From Collybia mongolica (Eukaryota; Basidiomycota; Agaricomycetes; Agaricales; Clitocybaceae): a stretch of DNA of 64,000 nucleotides. A model generated the notes under the pieces. The model was not told where the DNA came from and made no database searches. It saw nothing but the letters and a program-made list of their open reading frames with translations. A program made the translations under genes and the position numbers. Where the stretch lies: the NCBI GenBank assembly GCA_013420905.1, contig JAAXNY010000001.1, positions 5,766,001 to 5,830,000 of the forward strand, given 5' to 3'. Of the stretch, positions 12,001-24,058 are shown one piece after another (the stretch's first letter is position 1; each line of letters begins with the position of its first letter).

Positions 12001-13348
12001 CAGGCAGTGGGTGCAGTGGATTTTCACTTCAAAATCCCAGAATTGACCATGATTTATTGTAGGGCGAATGTGAGCACTGTCGAGTGAAGCAGTTTTATGC
12101 ATGAACAAATCACAGGGCTTTCGAACATCAAATTGCCCTCCATGAGCGACGTGTTGCCAGACTTTGCCGGATCAAGAAACAGCTTGCAACCAATCAGAAC
12201 TCTGCAACTGTCATCCACGCTGATGAAGAGGTAGAAACTTTGCCTCAGTCAGATCCCTCGGAACACTATCACACCTCACATTCACACAAAGTCCATTTCA
12301 ATGTCACAAAATGGCTTACTGATAATAAGGATGACCAGGCTGTTGAGGTATTTCTTATTTTATAACGAGTTTAAGACATGCACTCAATTCCCCTGGCTGT
12401 AGAATTTCCTTCCAGCATTGAAAGACCATTTACTCACACAACTAACTGATACTCCGAGGGATGAGTTCACTGATCATGACTGCCAACAACTTCTGATCCA
12501 CAACAATCAAATCTTCTGTCACAAGACTCTGCGAATCAACTTTACCACATATGATTGTCGCTGAGACCAAGACACCATCAATGTCAGCACCCATTCTGAT
12601 GTAATGGTCCTTGCAAATCAAGATGAGGATCCCAACAATACACATCCCTACTGGTATGCTCGTGTGATTGGCATCTTCCATGCCATGGTCTGACAAGTGG
12701 GGGGCAACACCACATATGAACATATGGACTTCCTCTGGGTGCACTGGTATGGCTTCAATATGTGTGCGCAATCAGGTTTCAAGGCACGACGACTCCATCA
12801 AATTGGCTTTCTGGACAGTAACAATGATCTGGGCGCGTTTGGTTTTGTCAATCCTCAAGATTTAATCCAAGCTGCCCATCTCATTCCTGCATTCAAGTTT
12901 GGAAAAACAACTCACCTTCTTTCGCCATCAATAGCTCATCATGAAGATGAAGGAGATGAAGATTATGAGCAGTACTACGTGAATATGTGTGTAGCATCCA
13001 CTCTGTGAAGTTATGTATTGTACTGACATGTTTAGGTTCATTGATTGTGACATGTTCATGCGCTTTTGTGGCCTCGGACCAGGGCATCGAGCCATGCATA
13101 CTGTAACCAAGGTGTTCAGGGATGAAATAAAGTCAACATTTGGGTTATCTTGCAGCAACGAAGGTGAGGATGTGACTCTTGACATGGAAGGACAGCAGGC
13201 AGAGGGAGATATAGAGGGAGATCCCAAAGAGGAAGAAGGTGGTGATGAGGATGATGAGAACAGTGAGGAGGAGGAGGAGTGCAATGCTCAGGGAGATGGA
13301 GGAGATGGGGATTGGCTTGACAATGAGTTGGATTATGCTCCATTGTAA
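9026..13348 (+). mobile_element. degenerate Plavaka-type DNA transposon
   Basis: The coding part of a DNA transposon whose transposase resembles the Agaricomycete Plavaka (CACTA-related) group. Coding evidence covers 9026-13348. Terminal inverted repeats and a target duplication were looked for in the flanks (8.8-9.0 and 13.35-13.8 kb) but not found, so the true element ends are unknown. It is inactive as it stands because of stops and frame breaks. Confidence 0.75.
9026..13348 (+). pseudogene. Plavaka-like transposase, broken
   Basis: Exons include 9026-9193, about 9246-9341, 9393-10591, 10639-10865, 10915-11158 and 11208-11375, then several to the TAA at 13346-13348. The N-terminus has a Cys/His zinc-binding-like motif (CNRC...HCLHC). 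The core shows SDSTHLATFG, SLWPIYFFI, KPTSFSAHHLAYIP, FFTYSADYPEK, GFNFYQMF, DLLHNFELGVW and, near the end, DFLWVHWYG, as in Plavaka transposases; the C-terminus is strongly acidic. Breaks: a frame change near 9640-9660, another near 11208-11222, and in-frame TGA codons at 11033-11035, 12102-12104, 12562-12564 and 12691-12693. The first three stand where the family has arginine. No working protein can be made from this copy. Confidence 0.8.
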
Positions 13349-13793
13349 GATATTTTTGCAGCAGAATACAATGCATTGGCAGACCTCAAAAGCAGACTCA
13401 AGCCTTGGATAGTCACCCAAGCCTGTTGTAATCTTTAAATGGATTCCAAGGGCAACCCCCCTCCATTAAAGGCCATTAAATCCCACCCCCTTACCCACGA
13501 ATTGGAATAAATGGTGACCCCCCTCCCCTTGCAAGGGAATTAAAGGGTATCCAAGGCTCAGCTGCCCTTCTAATCTCACATGAGCATTTGGACACTTGGA
13601 ATGTAAAGCCATAATTTAATGCTCAATTACAAGGTCTTAAAATACTTGAGTAGCCTTTGACAAAATTTTTTTCTACCAAATCCCTTGTGATGATTTTCCC
13701 TTTTTTGTGATGTCGATGTGATACGTGTCTTTGTTGAGTTAAGAAGGACGTCCGATCTGTTTCGCGAGGTTTCTTGCTTCTGAATGAAACTTT
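13349..13793. other. flank between Plavaka remnant and copia LTR
   Basis: Noncoding. The 13430-13560 part is rich in runs of C and of A/G with ATTAAAGGCCATTAAAT-like self-complementary words. It may belong to the 3' end of the Plavaka element or to older repeat sequence. It ends in ACTTT, the left copy of the copia target duplication (13789-13793). Confidence 0.4.
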
Positions 13794-14011
13794 TGTTGGA
13801 ATAGAGTGATCCGGCATTCACATGACATGTAAAATCACATGGACATATAAAGTTTCGCATTTGTTTTTCTAACGGACTCACATATGATTTATTATTTCTA
13901 TAGGAGTTATATTATTTATGTATTTATACGAACGATTATGTACATTATTTTACTATCTCAATTCACTCTTTTATTTCTCGCTCTTTCCTTCCCTTGCTGC
14001 TAAGTTCAACA
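13794..14011 (+). repeat. left LTR of copia element
   Basis: 218 bp, starts TGTTGGAATAG and ends AGTTCAACA. The only difference I see from the right LTR is a C/A change near the 3' end (TCTCGCTC versus TCTCGATC). Confidence 0.95.
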
Positions 14012-14027
14012 GGTTATGGGCCCCGGC
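14012..14027 (+). other. primer-binding site, tRNA-iMet half type
   Basis: GGTTATGGGCCCCGGC directly follows the left LTR. It is complementary to the anticodon-arm end of an initiator methionine tRNA half-molecule (…CATAACC), not to a tRNA 3' CCA end. Drosophila copia is known to prime this way, from a cleaved tRNA-iMet half. Confidence 0.7.
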
Positions 14028-14098
14028 CTTAATTGTTTTGAACATCATTACCAAGTCCATATGTCATCCATCGAACCCTGATCAAATTATTACCGACC

Positions 14099-17000
14099 AT
14101 GACCGAATCATCCGGAAACATCTATCGGATCGAAGCGCTACGCGGCACCGAGAACTTCCACACATGGAAAATCAAAATGATCGACATCTTGACCGATCAA
14201 GGTCTAATCGGTTACGCGGACGGTTCAAATTCAAGTCCAACTGATGAAGGGAATTTAGAGGAATGGCGTACGAAGGACAGGAAGGCTCTTTCGACCATAC
14301 GGCTCTGTGTAGGGGACGGACCGCTAGTTTACATAGCGGGTGCTGGGACGTCGAATCAGGCCTGGACCGCGTTGTGCTCCATGTATGAGGCACGTGGTCC
14401 GATCGGAATTGTAACGGTGCATTGAAAATTATTTCGAGCACAATGTGCCGAGGGTGCCGATATCGAGGAACACATTCGGACCCTGCGTGGCTACATCAAA
14501 GAATTGGCCGGATTGGGCTCAAAAATCAACAATGAAGATTTCAGCATAATGTTGCTGACGTCCCTACCTGACACGTGGGACCCGTTTATCTCTTCGGTTG
14601 ATTCTGCCACTCTCAAGGAGAGTCACAAATTAATTGCGAGAATTTTGGAGGAAGATCGACGGATCAAATCTCGGTGCCAGGGGGATACGGCCCTGGCAGC
14701 AAAATATAATCCAAATGTGACGTGCTACGAATGCAATCAGAAAGGTCACATTGCCTTCCATTGCCCCAAAAGGAAAGGGGGATCATCCGATCAAAAATGG
14801 AGGCCGAAATGGAAAAAGAAGAATGGCAGTAAGCCAGACAAGGCTAACCAAGCCTCAGATGATTATGCTTTCGTAGCAGCGCCCGAAAACCAGATGGATA
14901 TTGCCTTGCCAGCATTAACTTCAGATTCAATTTTAGCCGATTGTGCAGCAACATCCCACATTTTTCGTGACCGATCAATCTTCAGAAATTACAAAGAGAC
15001 CCCCGGACACAAAATTATTGGATTCGGATCAACTCCGGGACTAGGAAGAGGATCAGTAAAGATCTTATGCAAAGTAGGCAATCACCACATACCAATTACG
15101 TTGACAAATGTTGTCCACGCTCCAAATGCACCCTATAATCTTATTTCGGTTGGGCGCATCACAGATGCAGGGTTCACCCTGAATCTAAAAGGAGAATACA
15201 TCAATATATCACCCCCGAAATCTACCGACATCATCTTACAAGGTCAAAAAATCAGCCGGCTTTACAATTTGATGGCAAAGATCAGTATTCCCGATATGGC
15301 TTTGATCGCATCAGAAGCTTGCACATGGGACGAATGGCACCGAATTTTTGGACATCTCAACATTGCATCAATTAAAATGTTGAAATCAAAGAAAATGATT
15401 GATGGCATGGAAGTCGACGAATCCATTGATCCCAATGATTGCACGGCCTGCATCCAAGCAAAACAAACTGTGGCATCATTCCCAAAGTTTTCAAACACAA
15501 CTTTTAATGAAATTGGTGAGATGACCCTCACAGATTTATGGGGACCTGCCCAGACAACAGGAATTCGAGGGGAAAGATATTACATCTCATTTACTGATGG
15601 GAAATGCCGCCGGACCATCATCAATTTTCTCAAAACCAAAGAAGCCAAGGAAATCAACACTTCGATCAAAAATTATAATGCTTACATAAACACTCAAGTT
15701 GGGAAAACATTGAAAGCCATACGATTCGACAACGGAACGGAATATGTAAATGACAAAGTACAAAGATTTCTAGCGGAAAAAGGAATCAGCTCCGAGGTCA
15801 CAGCCCCGTACTCTTCGGCCCAGAACGGAATTGCCGAGCGCGCAAACCGAACAATTGTAGAACATGCGCGCGCAATGCTTATTGCAAGAAATATGCCGAA
15901 ATTCTTGTGGCCGGAAGCAGTAGCATATGCCGTGTACCTCAAGAATTGATCTCCAACTCGGATCTTGATCGATAAAACTCTGGAGGAAATATTTACGGGC
16001 AAGAAGCCCGATGCATCAAATCTCCGAGAATTCGGAACGAAGTGCTGGGTATTGCATCAGGGTGAAAACCTTAGCAAACTCGAGCCGAAATCACGCGAAT
16101 TCATTTTCACCGGACTTTCGGATCAATCGCGTGCCTACAGATATTTTAATGCGGGTGCGAGACAAGTGCAAGCGTCGCAAAATGTCAAATTTGTAGACAG
16201 CAAAAATCCAGAAACAATTGAATGGTTTTTGCCATTGCAGCTCGAGGGGGAGACAGCAATAAACAAGCAAACAACGGCTCAAATGCCAGAAACTGCCCCC
16301 ACAATGACTACAAGGCAGATGATCGAAAAATCAACACAGCCACGATCACAACCGATCCGAGAACCATCAAGCCGAATTGCATCAACGATGCAACCAAATT
16401 ATCGATTATTACATAATCCCGCAGCCCGAGGTCCCAAAGAAGTACATCAAGATTTACCTGACTCTGGCTACATCACCGAAATTATTGATGAGGAAGAAAA
16501 TACCCCTACATTCAATATCCCTGATTTTGCCTTCATCAGCACAATTTATGAACCCACTGAAATCCAAGAGGCATTACAAAGCACTTTATGGAAAAAATCT
16601 ATGGAGGAAGAAATCCAACAATTGAAAGATCTCGGCACATATGAGTTGACCGAATTGCCTACAGATCGTGATCCCATCAAATCCAAATGGGTATGGAAGG
16701 CCAAGACCGATGGAGATGGAAAATTCTACAAGGCCAAGTCTAGACTCGTTGCCAAGGGATGCTCACAGAAGCCTGGCATAGATTATCTGGAAACCTATGC
16801 CCCAGTTGTTCGGATGGACACCCTCCGCTTCATGGTAGCCATTGCCGCCGCCTATAATCTACATTTTCACACCATTGACATCAAAGGCGCTTATCTAAAT
16901 GCCATTCTCAAGGAAGATATTTATTTATTGCAGCCTCCAGGCTTTGAAGACGGCACATCACGCGTCTGGAAATTATTAAAAACTATTTATGGACTTAAAC

Positions 17001-18109
17001 AATCTGGACGAGAATGGAACAAACTCCTCAACTCCGCATTTTTCAAAATGAAGTTCCGAAAAATGATGGCCAATCAATGCGTCTATATCCGAGGATCTGG
17101 AGATAATCTGGTAATTGTTGGAGTACACGTGGATGACATGTCTATTTTGGGTGCAACCCTTGTAACCATCAAAGACTTCAAAGCCGAACTCAAGACACAC
17201 TTTGAAATCTCTGACCTAGGAGAAGCTAGCCAAATCGTTGGCATCTCAGTAAAAAGGTTCACCAATGGATCTATTAAATTATCACAACAACCATACCTTG
17301 AGAAAATTATCAAGAAAATGGGTCTTGAAAACGCGAACCCTGTCGCAACACCACTCGATCATGGCATCAAATTGATCAAACTCACCGAAGATGATCGGCG
17401 ATACCCTGAAATCGAGAAATTCTATCCGACGGCCATTGGAATGCTCATCTGGGGTGCAATCTCAACGCGTCCCGAGACTGCATATGCTACACAACACCTC
17501 AGTCAATTTTCAAGTCACCCAGGTCCCAAACATTGGACCGCAGTCAAACGCGTCTTCCGTTATTTGAAAGGAACAATGGACCATGGCCTATTCTACTGAT
17601 CAAATAATAACTCAAATTTGATTATCCGAACCTATGCCGATGCGGACTGGGGAAATAGTCCTGATGATCGAAGATCAATTTCTGGCTACGTCACCTTACT
17701 TGGAGACTCGGTGATCTCATGGAGCTCCAAGAAGCAGCCAACAGTTGCCTTATCAAGTATGGAGGCGGAATACATGGCGCTCTGCCATGCGACACAAGAA
17801 GTCACCTGGATTAGATCATTGATGGCCGACTTCGGATTTCCATGCGAAAAACCTACCGATCTCATCACAGACAACCAATCGGCGATCTTATTTGCAAACA
17901 ATGCAGTTTTTCACGCCCGCAGCAAACACATTGACGTCAAACACCATTTCGTGCGCGAACGCTTAACTTCTGGAGAAATAAAAATATTCCACTGCGCGTC
18001 TGCCGACAACCGAGCGGACATTTTCACTAAACCACTGCTGCGCCCTGAACACGAACGAAAAACCAAATTAATAGGTATGCGCTCGGATCAAGGGGGAGTG
18101 TTGGAATAG
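14099..18109 (+). pseudogene. copia gag-pol polyprotein with three TGA stops
   Basis: One continuous frame of 1,336 codons from ATG at 14099 to TAG at 18107-18109, broken only by TGA at 14423-14425, 15947-15949 and 17597-17599, with no frameshift. Domains: a gag region, then a CCHC zinc knuckle at about 14723-14764 (CYECNQKGHIAFHC); a protease motif LADCAATSH near 14940, with Ala where Gly is usual after Asp-Cys; a GAG-pre-integrase HxxxH...CxxC zone near 15340-15460; an integrase core with LTDLWG, RFDNGTEY and NGIAERANR; reverse transcriptase with HVDDM near 17126-17140 in place of YVDD; and RNase H with ADADWG, SSMEAEYMA and a KHIDVKHHF tail. The stops fall between or beside domains, and all look like single-base changes. 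Confidence 0.9.
18090..18098 (+). other. polypurine tract
   Basis: AAGGGGGAG lies immediately before the right LTR, the expected place for the plus-strand primer of reverse transcription. Confidence 0.75.
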
Positions 18110-18316
18110 AGTGATCCGGCATTCACATGACATGTAAAATCACATGGACATATAAAGTTTCGCATTTGTTTTTCTAACGGACTCACATATGATTTATTAT
18201 TTCTATAGGAGTTATATTATTTATGTATTTATACGAACGATTATGTACATTATTTTACTATCTCAATTCACTCTTTTATTTCTCGATCTTTCCTTCCCTT
18301 GCTGCTAAGTTCAACA
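18099..18316 (+). repeat. right LTR of copia element
   Basis: 218 bp with the same ends as the left LTR, followed by the right copy of the target duplication ACTTT at 18317-18321. Confidence 0.95.
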
Positions 18317-18687
18317 ACTTTTAAGTGAATCGCAACTTAACGGTGAGACGGCCTTACCTTCCAAAATCACTTAACTATCGTATTCAACTTTTCATCATTC
18401 CCACTAAAACCACGAGCCCTTTTCTTGAAAATTTTGTTGATAATGGTTTTTACTAGGTGAAGCAGGTTTGTGACCTAACAGAAAGCACAATAAACAATTT
18501 CGCTTCCGTTGTGAGGTAGTCCGGAGGTTGAAACATCTGTGTCAAATCAGAATTCCTCCTCTAATTGGTTTCTTTTCGAAATAATTTGTATTATATTCAG
18601 AGGAGCCGCAGTTGTATGCCAGGGGTTGAGCAGAGTTTGATAGGAGTCGCTTTGGGAACGTATTTCGTACCCTGGTTTAGTTTACCA

Positions 18688-18990
18688 TTATATGTCAAAA
18701 ATATCAGCCAGAACCACCTCATCAACAACTTGTCTGCGAATACCATCAGTACGATTTTACGACGAGGGAAAAAGTATGTTCATACTTTGCAACTGTATTG
18801 TTACCGTATCCTATGGGGTCAGGCTCCATCTCGAATCGGCTGTGCACGAATTGCCCCGCGACACGAGTTTTGGCCACATCTAAAGATGTTAAATTTATAA
18901 ATCTTTCACATGCAGTGTGCTGACCTTGTTCTCCAAGGAGAGTGACCTTGTTTTTGCTAAGGTATAAGGCATTGCTTTCTGGAATCTCTT
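18688..18990 (-). pseudogene. degenerate fourth Ras-like GTPase copy
   Basis: The minus strand shows three pieces in the same order as exons 2-4 of the Ras-like genes at 1.6-5.9 kb. KNKVTLLGEQ (about 18925-18955) joins, across a 45-nt GT-AG intron, to DVAKTRVAGQF...EMEPDP (about 18811-18879), and after a lost donor to RRQVVDEVVLADIFDI followed by a stop at 18688-18690. The P-loop lysine-threonine remains, but the invariant glycine before it is alanine (DVAKT). No G4, G5 or CAAX part follows. It is a dead or truncated member of the same family, about 12.8 kb from the functional trio and beyond both large transposons. Confidence 0.65.
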
Positions 18991-19044
18991 GTAAGCCATT
19001 CCAAATGGACATAAGATCTGGTCTATAGCATGCCTGCCAGACAA

Positions 19045-22000
19045 TCTGATTATGATGGGTTTAGTGCAGTTACTAAGCCGACAATGACACGAAGATGAGA
19101 GTGTGCAATTCGGAGAAGCTGTTGAAGAACGGTTGGAAATACAGCTGTGATAAACATCGAATTCGCCATCCAGATCAAACTTGAAGGCCGTGTATGCTGG
19201 TATTGTCGAGGAGCTCCTTCCGTAACTGGATATTCGAAGTAACTTTGCTTGCTTGGCTGTTGGGCGGTGACAGACAGAAACTACAATCGTTACAAGTAAG
19301 CACGATCTCTGAGCGCAACGTCGGCTACAGTATGTTGACACCGACCACAGCTGCTACCCTGATACATTCACTACCAATTTTAGCCCTGGCTATGCTAGAA
19401 TGCTTTTTAACGTTTCAAAGTGGACGAGCACAAGTCTGATTTTCTGATCTCATGAACGAGTATGGAGAAAGGTAATGTTGTCGTTGTTCTATCTTGTCGA
19501 CGTTTCCAAAAACAGACTTCCGAATTATGCCAAGTCTCAATCCTCTGTCCTAGTGGAATGACGGGTGAGAGTTGTCGATACATTCGCAGAACTATCACCC
19601 TCACTATCTGAATTAAATGATGGACTTCAACACCGTCTTGCCAAAACTATAACAAAGGATTTCCATCTCTTGGTCCGGTTAATTTTTGATGGATTGACCC
19701 AATTAACGATAAGTACATGAATATTCCTAGATCAGTTTGGAGCTGCTTGTTTGTATTTCTTCGATCGCTACGGGAGATTACGCCTCATTGATGCTCCTCC
19801 ACCATGACGCCTACAATTGTCCGAAATAATTCAATTGCGTGTCAATACCACGGGACAATATAAGTAACCTACATGCCGCCGATCTTTCTCGAAGGAGCCA
19901 CGCCGATTGAAACACAGAGATTCCTGGCTTTCCACTATACAACCTAGCCAACTTAAATAGAAGGCTTACCCTTGTAAGTCAGTTTCCCAACGTTTTTGCC
20001 GAACCCCTGGTTGCATCCACACATTGCAAATTCACTTGCTTCACGGCCGCTTTTGGTAAAAGGTTAGCTGTATACAGTCACGATCAATGAGAAAGATATT
20101 AGACGCACCAATCAAACCTTCCTACAATTCCCGCATCAATGGGAGCAGCAAAGAGCTTTACCTAATTGAACCAATTAGAAGTAGACAGCGCTATTGTAAA
20201 TTGTGGAGGAACGGTGAAACGCGTAGTATAATGTTCAGGCGAAGAAGGGTAGGCTATAAATTTGTAAACGATTGAATTATGTAGGTAGAGTTCGAGTTAG
20301 TCACAAACCAGCACCCGCGTACGAAAAATCTTCCGGGACCGGCCGAAGGGATTTCCTACAAATTTCCAATATTTTTAGAAAGCTTGATGGCACTTCGGCA
20401 TTTCACGATCCCAAGCGGAAAGTTATATGATGGTGGTTGATACAATTTTCAGGTTTGTGGTATATAGGGAAAGGTGATACCCCCTAGGGGAAGCGAGGTG
20501 GTGATCGAGAGTCAACATATTGGAAGGCTGAGAAGTCCGAGGGCATGAGTTGGGTCTGAGGTAGCAGGGTTAGACATTGGGCTCGATTCGACTGAACCTT
20601 GACTTTTCGTATACCCAAACGTTCTTCATATCCGTGATGGCAATACTGAGATGACCAGTATGTGGGCAGAGACAAAGAGTGAACTCAGGACCGGATTTAG
20701 TTTGTCGAAGATTCGCAGCACGTGATCAGAATCTCGTGTACAGTTGCGGACAACCAAACACGACAAAAAAAATGAAAAGCTTTCTCAACCACGGCAACTT
20801 ATTAGACTGCTCTTTAAACCGTTTGGGGATCATACATAGGTCCATTTAAGTTAAATTCCACGAGCCGATTGTCTGATTTCCAAGGTCCCGAAAATTTGAC
20901 CCCCAAAATATTGGCCAACCCTCAAAAAACATAAAATAGCGCAATCGACAGCTTTCTCAATGCTGAATATGATTCCGAAAAGAATAAGAAAAAATATTGA
21001 GCGGTTCAGCCAAAAAAAAATTGACAATGTCAACCAAAGCAAACACACCCAGTACTATTCTAATCTGGGAGCTCACCTATTATACATGCATGCCACAACG
21101 TGAAAGAGAAGAGAAATATTTCAGGGCTTTGGGATCAACCCAGGGCCAGCCTAGACCTGCCACCACAGCCGTTGAGAGCACAGATTTGATGTGAAGGATT
21201 TGATGTGCACAAGTTTCATTGTGAACCAAATCCAATTGAAATTGTATGTTTTTAGGTGATTATGTAAATCATTACAACTGATTATATTCTGTACAGTACT
21301 GGGGATGGGTAAAATACCACTAGTGGCAAGTTCCCAGGAAGTCTTTTGACAATGCAAAGAACATGGCATACAAGGTGCTTGATGAACATGATTTGGCAAT
21401 TCATCAGTCATGCATTTCATGAGTCCCTATCATCTTGGGTTGAAAGGTAAAGCATGGGCTGTCAGGAAGCAAAAGGGTCACCCTCAGGGAAAAAAAAAGT
21501 AGTATTTAGTTGATTCCTAGTCCGGAATTTCAGACATAGTCGGAGAAAAGTTGTGAGCTTTAAGTTAGCCGAAAAATGTATTTTTTGACCAAGGTCGAAA
21601 TTTCTGACTATTCCTTCACTGAGGGTCACCGTTCAGTGTCGCGAAGTGCAATGATGCACCTTGATGCTATGATAGGCACACCGGTTGCCTGTATTTGGGT
21701 GATGTGCCCTCCAAAAATGTCAAAAATTTGTTCAAAAAAATTGGCCATTCTAACTGCTCGTGGGAAAAACTTCGGAGGAGTGTTTTTTGACGTATTTTGC
21801 CATCCTGAGTTCGAATCTGAAGTCAGATTGCCCAATTTTTTATTTTTGGGTGAGATACTACATTTGTCGCGTTTGGTTGTCCGCGACTGTACCAAGTATT
21901 ACAACCTTGCAGCGTCGGCATTTCAATGTCAACAGCCGCGCATCCCAAGACATTCAAGAAGACTACTAGAACAGCAGTTTCTATCACACTTACAACCTAA

Positions 22001-22251
22001 TACATTCCAAACATTTATACTTTACTAAGCCTATTAAGCTGACGCGCTCTGGGTGACAAGTGTTGCGATTAAAGCATTGTACTGCCGGTATTACAGAGAT
22101 TATCACGATTGCGTTTAAGCCACAGCGAGTCAGCGACTAGTGTCGAGAGATCGGTTATACAACAATATTGATAACATTTGTGGGACCTATATTTACAGAT
22201 GATGCATTTTTACAACGATTGTAGCGAATGTTCTTAACTACTACGATTCAA
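19045..22251. other. gene-poor stretch, no gene recognised
   Basis: About 3.2 kb with only short, motif-free open frames on both strands. AT-rich homopolymer tracts at 20.76-21.1 and 21.5-21.9 kb resemble old repeat sequence, but I could not define ends, duplications or a transposase. The last few hundred bases form the 3' flank of the glutathione transferase gene ending at 22252. Confidence 0.4.
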
Positions 22252-23148
22252 TTAAGCGTCGACTTTGAAGTTTCCATCCTTGACTGCCTGCCAAGAGGGC
22301 CTGCTGAGAAGGTCGTTCCACCACCTGTTATATACTTGTAAGGATGGGACTGCAGATTGTACAGCAGCGCGAGACGTACCTGGCGACGTTGGGCTTCTGG
22401 GCCATGATGTCGCTTCCGGCGGCGATGAGCATGGTGCCGTAAGGAAGATGGAAGAGATCAGCGAGTGTGATTTCCTAGGCCGATGTAAGTATCTGGGTCT
22501 GCGATCCACAACAGGTAACTGCCAACTCACATTTCCGGCGAGGTACTTTTGTTTGCTGAGGATAACATCGTAAACGTCGAGCTTGCTGGACAGCTGGGAG
22601 ATGAGCTGGTCGAAGATCGCCTTGTCGGGTGTCTGGCCCCAGTAGCTGTTGGAATGAAAAGAGGTGAATGGGTTGACTCGGAGTCAACAGATGGGGGTGA
22701 GTACGCACGGTTTGAAGATGACCTCGGCGACGGCCTTGTTTGCGTAAGGCTCAAAGTTGTTCAGCTCGACTGACGCGGCCTGCTCGAAGAGAGCGTTCTC
22801 TTTGGCACCAGCAGGAAGGAGATCGGGGCCTTGGTCGCGGTATTTCGTAGCCAGGTAGCGGCAGATTGCGCGGGATTCGTACAAGATGAACCCGTCGTCG
22901 TCCTGGAGGGTTGGAGACGCGTTAGCAATCCCAGTCTTATGCCTCGTTCACGAGAATTGAGTGGGTAAAATAATCACGAGGTAGGGAATCTGGCCGAATG
23001 GCTGCTTCTCCAGGTATGCGGGCTCCTTGTTCTGCCCCTTCATCAGATCGACCTCGATCAGCTCGAAAGGGATCTTTTTCTCGTGCATCAAGGTCCCGAC
23101 GCGGCGGGTGCATGTCGATTGGCTAGAGCCGTAGAGTTTGAGAACCAT
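22252..23148 (-). CDS. glutathione S-transferase, phi-like, copy 1
   Basis: Five exons: 22978-23148, 22709-22902, 22531-22645, 22380-22474 and 22252-22324 (215 aa). The N-terminal thioredoxin-like half begins MVLKLYG and has STCTRR, where the glutathione-activating Ser/Thr is expected; PFGQIPYL carries the cis-proline, and YESRAICRYLA closes the G-site. The C-terminal helical half has FEQAASVE, QKYLAGN and the N-capping-box region LADLFHLPYG, then a WW...SRPSWQAVK tail. This matches fungal phi-class GSTs (cytosolic dimers that conjugate glutathione to electrophiles). It stands on the strand opposite to its two relatives at 26.1-28.2 kb and shares their exon sizes. Confidence 0.9.
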
Positions 23149-24050
23149 GATGATTGAATTGAAAGTATCGAGGAAGTGTGAAGCAGATCGAGAGAAGACT
23201 TTGTGGAATACAGTAGGAGACTCTTCAAGGCCTTTTTATATCTTCGGAAAATCTACTGGTAAATATCTAGGAAAATCGATTGAAATCCACTTCAACGCCG
23301 AACTTGGGCGAACGGGGACTCAAACCTGTCATGATACAGCTTCATGTCAGCAGAGGTGTATGACCAACAGACTACGTACTTACGCTCAGTCATACAAAAA
23401 TACCAGCCCAAATTCTTATCAGCGCGTTTGTTTGACAACTGGAGCTTCACGAGCGTCGAACTTTCGTAATAGAACGAAACGTGGGAGGCTAGAGTACCGC
23501 AGTCACCGGAGAACCTCTTGACAATGAGATGCGTATCAGGTTTTGGGTACGTAGCATAATACAAATGCTGACTGGGCGAGCGTTGACACAGGCATCGAGG
23601 ATGCGAGAACTTTCGGGGGCTGTGCTGATGTGGGGTTGATTGACACCATATTCCATGGCTGATCAAATCGCGCTGTTAATCTGGTGATAAGGGGACCCTT
23701 CAGGTCACCCACACGTAATATTGCTGACGAGTGGAGTATGGGTCATGCACACGAAGCTTGAAGCTTGAGGTCCGTGCACGCGGTTGAAAACAAGACAAGA
23801 TGTTATTCAATGCAATTTAAGGGGCATCTGGACACCATACATGGTAGGGTTAGAGGTTTGGAAGCAGCGGATTGAGAATTCATTTCCAGATGCTTGAAGG
23901 CGCCTTGCCAGGCCTTGCCTCAAGCCCCAAAACAGCAGAATGGAGTGTCGTTTTGACGCTACTAAGCATACACCGTTGTTTACCACTAACGACTAGAACT
24001 AGCAGATTAGTAAGAGTAATAGGTTGAGGAAAATAGCATACTTGCTGCTG
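23149..24050. other. upstream region of GST copy 1
   Basis: It holds the promoter side of the minus-strand GST gene (an AT-rich TTTTATATC word near 23236 could be a TATA-like site, but this is weak) and about 600 bp with no recognisable coding or repeat signal. Confidence 0.4.
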
Positions 24051-24058
24051 GATAAGTG

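Larger units (their letters stand above)
13794..18316 (+). mobile_element. Ty1/copia LTR retrotransposon, 4.5 kb
   Basis: A complete element bounded by two 218-bp LTRs (TG...CA) and flanked by a perfect 5-bp target duplication ACTTT (13789-13793 and 18317-18321). A primer-binding site follows the left LTR and a polypurine tract precedes the right LTR. Domain order is gag, protease, integrase, reverse transcriptase, RNase H, which is the copia order. The LTRs differ at only one position that I could find, so insertion looks recent, yet the polyprotein frame carries three stops, so this copy needs proteins from elsewhere. Confidence 0.95.

Noticed and set aside
11033..17599. TGA read as an amino acid (recoding) in the transposons
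   Set aside because: Host genes in the same window end in TGA (DUF6698-like, GST copy 3, SLATT gene, XRN1), and the Plavaka copy also has frame breaks, so mutation is the simpler reading.
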